DNA from: Xylogone sp. PMI_703
Lineage: Eukaryota; Ascomycota; Leotiomycetes
NCBI GenBank assembly: GCA_021399445.1
Contig: JAJTUQ010000005.1
Span: 1,612,001-1,676,000 of the forward strand
Direction of reading: 5' to 3'
Length of the DNA stretch: 64,000 bases
Below the pieces are notes generated by a model that had not been told where the DNA came from, made no database searches, and saw only the letters and a list, made by a program, of their open reading frames with translations. The translations under genes and the position numbers were made by a program. Positions 57,304 to 64,000 of this stretch are shown in pieces; position 1 is the first letter of the stretch; each line of letters opens with the position of its first letter.

Positions 57304-60300
57304 TTCCGCAATGCCGTAACCAATTTCTCACACTGGCCGCCGAATCGGCATACAGCACCCCTCTATTCTTTGTTCGCATGCGGGCCGACGAAGCCCTAAT
57401 TCAAACTCTCAAAATCCAGCATCGAATCAGAAAATCAACCCGTCAAAAAATGACAGCCAATCACCGACATATACATCGGGAAAATGACATCTCACTTCCC
57501 CTTTCATACAACAACTAGCATGCCTGCTGTCGATGCTCATTCGGTCACCAAAATGCTTACCGAGATTCCCTGTGCTCAACCCTACTACGTACCATGCTAC
57601 TATCAACCACAGTACAGTACAATACTGTAAGGCGGTATGCTCGTTTCGGTCGGCTAAAATAATAATGCAAAGTATCGTAGTTGATCAATACGATGATTGC
57701 GAGCATCCCAGCCCAGCCATTTGGAAGGACAGTCCCTACAAGGACCCGGCAGAACGGCGACCCTTTTTGCGATGGGCATCAAGATCGCTTTAGTCATGAA
57801 GTAAGGGCGGATAGTGTCTCAGCCTTGCCTGGGTTCCCCCGGATTGCCAACGTCAGCGCGGATCTGTCATCAAGCACAAAAGACCATACGCAGAATTAGG
57901 TCGTGTCCCATACTGGCGGGTTTGTTCTGCTAGACACTCTCAGCGCTACCGCGCCAGGATCGGACGCAATGATACGAGACTTGCAGAAACTGTAACTTCA
58001 ATTACGGTTCGGTATGGTGCTGCATCATCTACTTGCTGCACGACTTCTATGCGGTCATTATTGAACACTATATCTTTCAACAGTAACTCTCTATGGTGCT
58101 AGTTATAAAGTGGAGAGTGCTAGCAAAAGCCATCCCGATGTGCTCAAGGAGCCGGGAATGTGCAAGTCAGATCAAATTCCTTTCTTACCGCACGGTTGTC
58201 CTAGCTCAGAACACCGAGATCATACCTCCGGTCACGGATGCGTAAGGTGCAATCTTATACAGATGAATTTTCTTTTACATAATTTCTTTACCGCTCTCTT
58301 CTGCGAAGAACAGTTTTTTACAAGGAAAAGATGCTGAAACAACGGCACCCGGTAATCCTAGTCGCAGATTCTTCAAACTTTCAAGGGAGTACGTCGTCTG
58401 TACCGTACAGCACAGCACCAGAGGCAACATGCGACAAATTCCAGAACGGCTAGTTTTGGGATCCACAACTGCCATCATCGGAAGATTAGAACATGTGATC
58501 TAACCGCAATTGTGATCTACAGCGAAGGATCCCTATAGAGGATAAACGCCGATTTAACGTTGTATCTGTCCAGATTTTGGATCTCTCCGTGCTCTCATAC
58601 TCTAGCGCACACACATTATCGGCTTATCATTAGGAAGCATACATCCGTTACTGTGCGCCATTTGTAACATTTTGATAGATGATCGTATGTAGATGATTTA
58701 GGATACACTGCCGCTGTCCAACAACGTACATGATCGCCATGATTGAGCAAGGGAGATATTCAAATATTCGCCTCGTGGCATTCCACTGGCTTGAAGATTC
58801 CACAAGATGAGGCTTTCAAGCAATTTCGGCTGCCGCGTTGTACAGCCTTGTTGCGCGTCTTCAGAATTCAGGTCAAACCAATACACGACGCATCGGTTAT
58901 TGGCCATCGCAGTCATGCACTGTGCATACTACTTAGCGCGCGCGTCTTCCCCCTTTTTCTTACTCCCTATCTTCTTTCCTTCTAGAAGCTGAAAAAAAGG
59001 GCTGAAACACCAGCCCCCAAGAAGCCACTCCGTCACCAAGGTGTTTGCCACTATCACCATGCCACGTGGATGGCCATGTCCGAAAACAAGGGGAAAGAGA
59101 GTCTACGGTTGGAAAACTCGATCATCAGTGGATCTTTTTATCAACAAGCAATTTCCGAAAACTTAGCAGTCCTAAACGACGATATGCAGGGGTCTCGGAG
59201 AGTAATCAAACAGTTCCTGCAAGGGGGGAGAGGGAAAAACCAACCACCGAGCAGTGGACCAGGATGGGGTCCGGTTTAATTTCCTTCTAGAAGGATTCCA
59301 GAAGGTTTCTCGAAGCCCGCGGACATCGTCAGCGCGTGTTTGCAGTCAGCCACCAACCCCTCCCAGACCCCGTCCATCATCCTTCACCCCACCCCAACGG
59401 GCAACCTAGCAGGCCTACAAGCCTACCGTAGCAGAGAACCCCAAGCTCCATGGCAACAAAGGCGTTGGCCTGCCTTGTAAGACAATCGTATTTCTTGAAT
59501 GCCCAGGACAGCCTCATTATCTTGGATAACCCTCCCGCCATCCCGATTCTCCAATTCAAGAAGTGGCGTCAAAAGCCTTCAATTACGGTTGTGTACTGTA
59601 TTGTCTTGTGAATAGTGAGTGGATCGGGCAACCATCTCATTGGCTATTATACGTTGAACTCGTCATTGGAATCCAGTTGCTTCCACCGCGCGGCTACAAT
59701 CACAAGCGCTTTCTTCTACCCGGCTTTAGCTCTGTCTTTGGCTGTACAAGTGGTCTGATTCTTTGGGGGCTGGCTGCTCCTGGCCTAGTCCGGGAATCGG
59801 CTTTCATGCGCAGAGCGGATGCTTTGCAAGTCTGTTACAAAGTTGATGTTGTACAGCCTGGGTACATACTACAGTCAGTACTGATGCTAGACCTGCTTTG
59901 TACGTGAGTCTACTTTCTCACCGCATCTACCTGCAATTTAGGCGCTGAACTGCAGAAGTTACAGAGCCTAGCTATGGGCAGTCTGCTCGTGCTGCTACAG
60001 AGTCCGTCCGGCGCTCCAGTTTTGCTGTTCTTGGAGCAGCGCAGAGAAAGCTGCATTAGGCTGCGGGCCTCCCGTATTCTTTTTTCCCTTCGGAGCCTTC
60101 TTACCCACTTGGGGCAGCCTGCTGCTACGACATATTAGTCACAGTCTCTCGAGCTAGACCCGCAACGCTAGCCATCTCGGTGTATCCGGTCCTGCTGTAC
60201 TTGTCCCGAATAATGAATTAATCGGCTTCTTTGGACAAAAAATTAGCCCGTCTTTGATAGGATGGGTGAGAATGTCCAAATAGGGAAGTTAAATCGAAGA

Positions 60301-60586
60301 AGAGAGAATGTCGTCATGTTGAACTTCTTCTCATATCAAGAAGTGTAGAGCTATCAAGTTTCATTCTACGAGAAACCACCGAATGTATAGAATCCCTCTT
60401 TCCTACATCACACTTTCAATTCTACCTTCCTCACGGAAGACATCCGTCACACAAGTTCCGAGGGAACTAGGGCCGCCCGAAATTCTTACAGTCTGGTCAA
60501 AAGAAGCTGGGATCCGCCCTATGATTTGCAGTGCCCACCTAACTCTGTAAGCCAAAAACAATAAGATTGAAATGACGGAAGAAACT

Positions 60587-60662
60587 AAATGGAGAAAGCC
60601 GGCTACTTTCCTTTCCCCTGTATTCTACTCCGAGTGAGTATGGAGACTCACTTTCTCCATTT
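60587..60662. repeat. Inverted repeat with nested hairpin
   Basis: aaatggagaaag at 60587-60598 pairs exactly with ctttctccattt at 60651-60662. Inside, agtgagt (60633-60639) pairs with actcact (60646-60652) around a six-base loop. The arms could form a cruciform or RNA hairpin, or be the end of a small decayed inverted-repeat element. No target-site duplication was clear. Confidence 0.55.
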
Positions 60663-63206
60663 CCATTTTAAGTGTCCACATATCTATGGCATGAACACGG
60701 TGAAGGAACCTGTTGAAGAAAAATGAACTGTCCGCCCGCATAGCTACAGGCAGGGCAAGCAGGTTCAATCCATGTCAGAGAGCCTGGGCTGACACTCTGT
60801 GTGTTGTGTCTTGTCTAGCCCGCAGGCTTGATGTTTGGGCACGATTTTTGCCCTGGCTGGATGGCCAGCTGGCCGGCCGGGCTGCAGTATTCCAGGCCTG
60901 GATCAAGCCAGACAACAAAGAAAGCTGCAAATCCCCATGTATTTACTGGCCATTCATTGGGAACGAGGCTAGAGAGTGATGCGACCACCACCTGTGGTAC
61001 TAACCAGACCTTAGGAGCGGTCAGGCGAGGGGGACTCACCACCATTCTAGAATAGAGACCTGCTAGAAACACTCAGATTGGACGGGACTGCATTAGGCCA
61101 CTGGCAGAGTTGAAGCAGGCAATCCTTGATACAGAAGCCGCGCGCATCGCAAAGGAAAAGGAGAACTGTATTGTCGTTTTTCTTATTCTGTTTACCTTTC
61201 CACTCAGGCATTGAAGCCTCTATCTCCATCCATTCACAGCTTCCATCTTTCTCCTTCTCTCCAGACTATTCCTATCTCTCGTCAATACGCATCTTCCCTT
61301 ATCCTAGAAACCTGTTTAACAATCTTCTTGCAGCCAATTGACTGACTAGCTGACTCACCTGACCGACCCGTCAACTCCATCACCACCACGTGTAAGCACC
61401 TCCTTTCCCTCGCCGGGGAACGCGGGTTCGAAAAGCAGACAGAAACAAAAAGGGTGTTCTATGCATCTGCAGGAGTCCAGTAAAGGGCTCTCCCGGCTGC
61501 GGAGCTGCAGGATCTAGGCGTCCTTCTCCCCCATTAGAAAAACAAATAAAAAAAGACACGCAGCAATCAGAAAAGCCGAAACAAACTGCAAGATGAAACG
61601 CCAGTTCCACTTACACCCTTCATCATGCAGACATGGAAAACGGATACTTTCATGCTATGCTACCGCTGCCTTTATCCACTCGTCTCTTCTTTCCAAGCGA
61701 CAACAAAATTCGGTCTGCGTCTTCTGTCTCCCGCCCCCCCCTTTTCCGTCCACAGTCCGGCACTTAGGAGAGCAGGGCAAAGAAAGAGCTCACCGACGAA
61801 ATAGCTATTGCTCCACCCTTCAACAGTCTCAACATACGTGGATGCCAGGCGGACCTGTAGAATATTCTGCAGATATCCACGACTCTCCTTTCTCCTTCCT
61901 ACTGCTACTTTCCACTAGGGCTATTGAAGAAATCGAAAAAGGGGCAGGGGAGAGAAGGGCATCATGTTTCCTCCATGACCCTACCTGGACCAAGATGCCG
62001 AACCGAACCGAATGAATGCATGTGCAAGGAATGATAAATGAAATAATTTTCGGCTTTGCCCTGCAGGATGGAAAGGAGAGGGAGAGAGGCCGACTACGGC
62101 ACGGGGAAGAATGAACCTGCGTGTTGCGGGAACCGGACGGCTTTGAGCCATTTTCTCCATCAATTTGCTGTTACTGATCACCGGTTTCCCCTCGTTGCGT
62201 AGTATATTAACGCTCCTAACCTTAGTAGTTACGCATCTCATTCTCTGATCCTCAGCCAAGGCGGTCTAAAGAAAGGGGAGAGAGGTAAGTTGATTAGACC
62301 ATAATGCACTATCATCCTCACCATCATGACCATTATCCAATACCTATACTCATTCTAAAGGAAGATAACCAAATGTTGTCTTCCTATGCATGCGACTACC
62401 AAGAAGATGTAAAACATTTTGTTGGTCTTGGCTTTTGCACTGGCAGTCGCTCCCTCCATCCCTTTTTCCTTTCCTACAGAACAGCATCCTTTTCTGCTAT
62501 CACCTTCCAGGAAATTAAAACTTGCAGATGATGCAACGACTATTTTCTACTCCTCAGAAATTTTCTAGCATCACAAGTTTTTGTTTTGAATTAACGTGTC
62601 AAGGGGAGGCCAGTTTCGACCTTGTGAATTTTTCCGAGGGTTCTAAGCAAGATGCAGGGGAAAAGGGGGAATATGCGTGCAGCCTCGTAACGAGCTGCAG
62701 AGGTACTATTTTATGCAAATGGTATTTTCGGGGAATGCAGAACCCTTTTCCCTCCTTTTTTTTATTTTACATGTGATTGTTTGTCCTCCCTTCAAGGACT
62801 CCAGCATCATTATGATTTTAGTACGTTATGGTTTTGGAAACACAATTGAGGGTAGCAAATCGCGATTGGTCTTTTAACTTTTTTCCTGGCAACTATGTAA
62901 TGTTACAAAAAAGGTATCAAAATGAAATGTCAGCCCGTTTTCTTAATTCATGGGTGTTCCCCTGTTTTTACAACCTTTTTCTTGAAAAACCTATCCCGAG
63001 TTTACTTCAAATATCTATCCACAGGAGCTCCTTCCTTTACGCCAATTACTCCCTTGCGCAAACATAAATGCTCATTCTGCCTCGTCCCTTTCCCACCAGC
63101 AGATTACAGAAATACAGAATAATTATTAGGATTTTCCTTTTTCGGGTGAGGGACGTGATGGTGAGGGCGAGGGTGGTGGGTGGTGTTCTCGTTCCTGAGA
63201 TCCTTA

Positions 63207-64000
63207 TCAGATATTAACGGGCCCCGCATCCCTTCTCCATCCCTTGCTTCTCATGTTATCCTCAATCGCTTTCCAGATGCTTTCGACGACCTCTCTATCT
63301 CTCCATCTACTTGCTGCGCCGGCACCCTGGTTCCATTTGTCCACCTGCGTCTGCAGGACTCCTCTTCCCCAGCCCTTCACTGTGTCCGGCACATGGTCTC
63401 CTCTCCATCCAACGTAGACACCGAGCGTATGTCTAAACAGCTCGTGCGGTTGCTGCCACTTGTAGCTCTTAAACTGCCACACCTGACCCGTCGTAAATAC
63501 CGCTACGACTCTTGACCAGTATTCCGGCTTGAACTGCTCTGGTGTATCGACGATGATGAAACGCATGGGGCGGGCTGAGTCCACCGAAGGTATTAATCGT
63601 GTGATATGCAGGATGGAAGCTGAGGAGCTGGAGGTGGAGCTTGAGGAGTCGGCAGGGACGTAGGAGCCGCCTTCGAGGAATGCCTTGATGTTTGACATTC
63701 GAAGGAGAGAGGAGGCAGATGGAGAGAGGAGGATGATGGGGTCAGGTCGACCGCTTCTGCCCTTGGGGTTGATCGCCAGAGCAGGGTTGTTTGCTAGATT
63801 AGCAGCTGCGGTTTGCGCTGCCTTTCGTGAGGTAAACGGCGCGGCTAGTTTACGCACATGAGAGAAGTCCTAGAGGAGAGTCTATGTTAAAATTGTTTCG
63901 TTCCATACTGGCATAAACACTTCTTACCGTTGGTTTGATACCACGCAAAACACTGTTCCTGTCACCCATCTTTCTCTCGCCGTTGTAAATCTCCGCAAGT
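63207..64000 (-). CDS. CDC73: CDC73/parafibromin, C-terminal part (Paf1 complex)
   Basis: Partial gene that continues past the right edge. Exons in view: 64000-63928 (5' part cut) and 63869-63207, joined at GIKPT/DFSHV with phase agreement. The last exon carries the Ras-like C-terminal domain of CDC73: PIILLSPSASSLLRMSNIKAFL, RPMRFIIVDTPEQFKPEYW, VAVFTTGQVWQFKSYKW and LGVYVGWRGDHVPDTVKGWG. CDC73 is a subunit of the Paf1 complex that accompanies RNA polymerase II and promotes histone modification during elongation. A Ser-rich insert (SSSTSSSSAS) lies between the first two blocks. Confidence 0.94.

Larger units (their letters stand above)
51264..63206. other. Nearly 12 kb without a supported gene, upstream of the RGS gene
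   Basis: This region separates the RGS start from the CDC73 3' end. It is not AT-rich like the secreted-protein island; composition looks mixed. Open frames of 60-200 codons are common on both strands but lack motifs, splice consistency and biased codons, and several begin only at GTG/TTG. It contains dispersed TACTG/GTAC words, short tandem repeats and one strong inverted repeat (listed separately). Long regulatory or non-coding transcripts upstream of a developmental regulator are a possibility. No tRNA or rRNA recognised by eye. Confidence 0.5.

Noticed and set aside
61420..61440. Possible tRNA T-arm (gggttcgaaa)
   Set aside because: No matching acceptor stem, D-arm or anticodon arm at proper spacing.
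1..64000. CRISPR arrays, bacterial operons, phage or plasmid features
   Set aside because: The window is eukaryotic; no spaced direct repeats or prokaryotic signals were seen.

Overview
The window is chromosomal DNA of a filamentous ascomycete (Pezizomycotina). The evidence is many short introns (about 50-100 nt) with gt..ag ends and ctaa(c/t)-like branch points, and fungal-specific families: a Zn2Cys6 regulator, a FlbA-type RGS protein, a MOB3-type phocein, a DUF7053-like protein and an ML-domain lipid transfer protein. The lineage is not certain; a Leotiomycete-like plant-associated fungus is a guess from the small secreted proteins and the overall style. Exon models below were built by hand by matching frames and splice sites; each multi-exon model keeps one frame throughout.

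Layout. (1) 1-9358 looks like a small catabolic or specialised-metabolism cluster: the tail of an acyl-CoA ligase, an acyl-CoA dehydrogenase, a short-chain dehydrogenase, a Zn2Cys6 regulator and a Baeyer-Villiger-type flavin monooxygenase. Together they could oxidise a ketone to an ester or lactone, activate an acid with CoA and run a beta-oxidation-like step. (2) 10.9-24.2 kb is housekeeping: V-ATPase subunit F, an NPC2-like lipid transfer protein, an EBP-type sterol isomerase, a Set3-like PHD/SET protein behind a 3.5-kb leader region, and the N-glycosylation enzyme ALG7. (3) 24.2-32.5 kb is an AT-rich gene-poor island with decayed coding fragments and two small secreted protein genes (effector candidates). 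(4) 32.5-42.1 kb returns to conserved genes: SEH1-like nucleoporin, an RBR ubiquitin ligase with a hydrophobic segment inside its IBR domain, a CobW/COG0523 GTPase, a MOB3/phocein protein and a DUF7053-like protein. (5) 43.8-45.9 kb holds a divergent kinase-like gene, a decayed duplicate of its last exon, and a nuclease-fold-like fragment. (6) 48.6-51.3 kb encodes a FlbA/Sst2-type RGS protein. (7) 51.3-63.2 kb is almost 12 kb with no gene I can support, rich in TACTG/GTAC motifs and short tandem repeats, lying upstream of the RGS gene. (8) 63.2-64 kb is the C-terminal part of CDC73 of the Paf1 complex.

The points most worth following are the 12-kb gene-free region upstream of the RGS gene and its dispersed TACTG motif, the secreted-protein island, the kinase-like/nuclease-like duplication, the hydrophobic insert in the RBR ligase, the oxidative cluster at the left edge, and splicing oddities (three GC-AG introns and a 12-nt exon). 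I did not find a clearly new multi-gene defence or mobile system.
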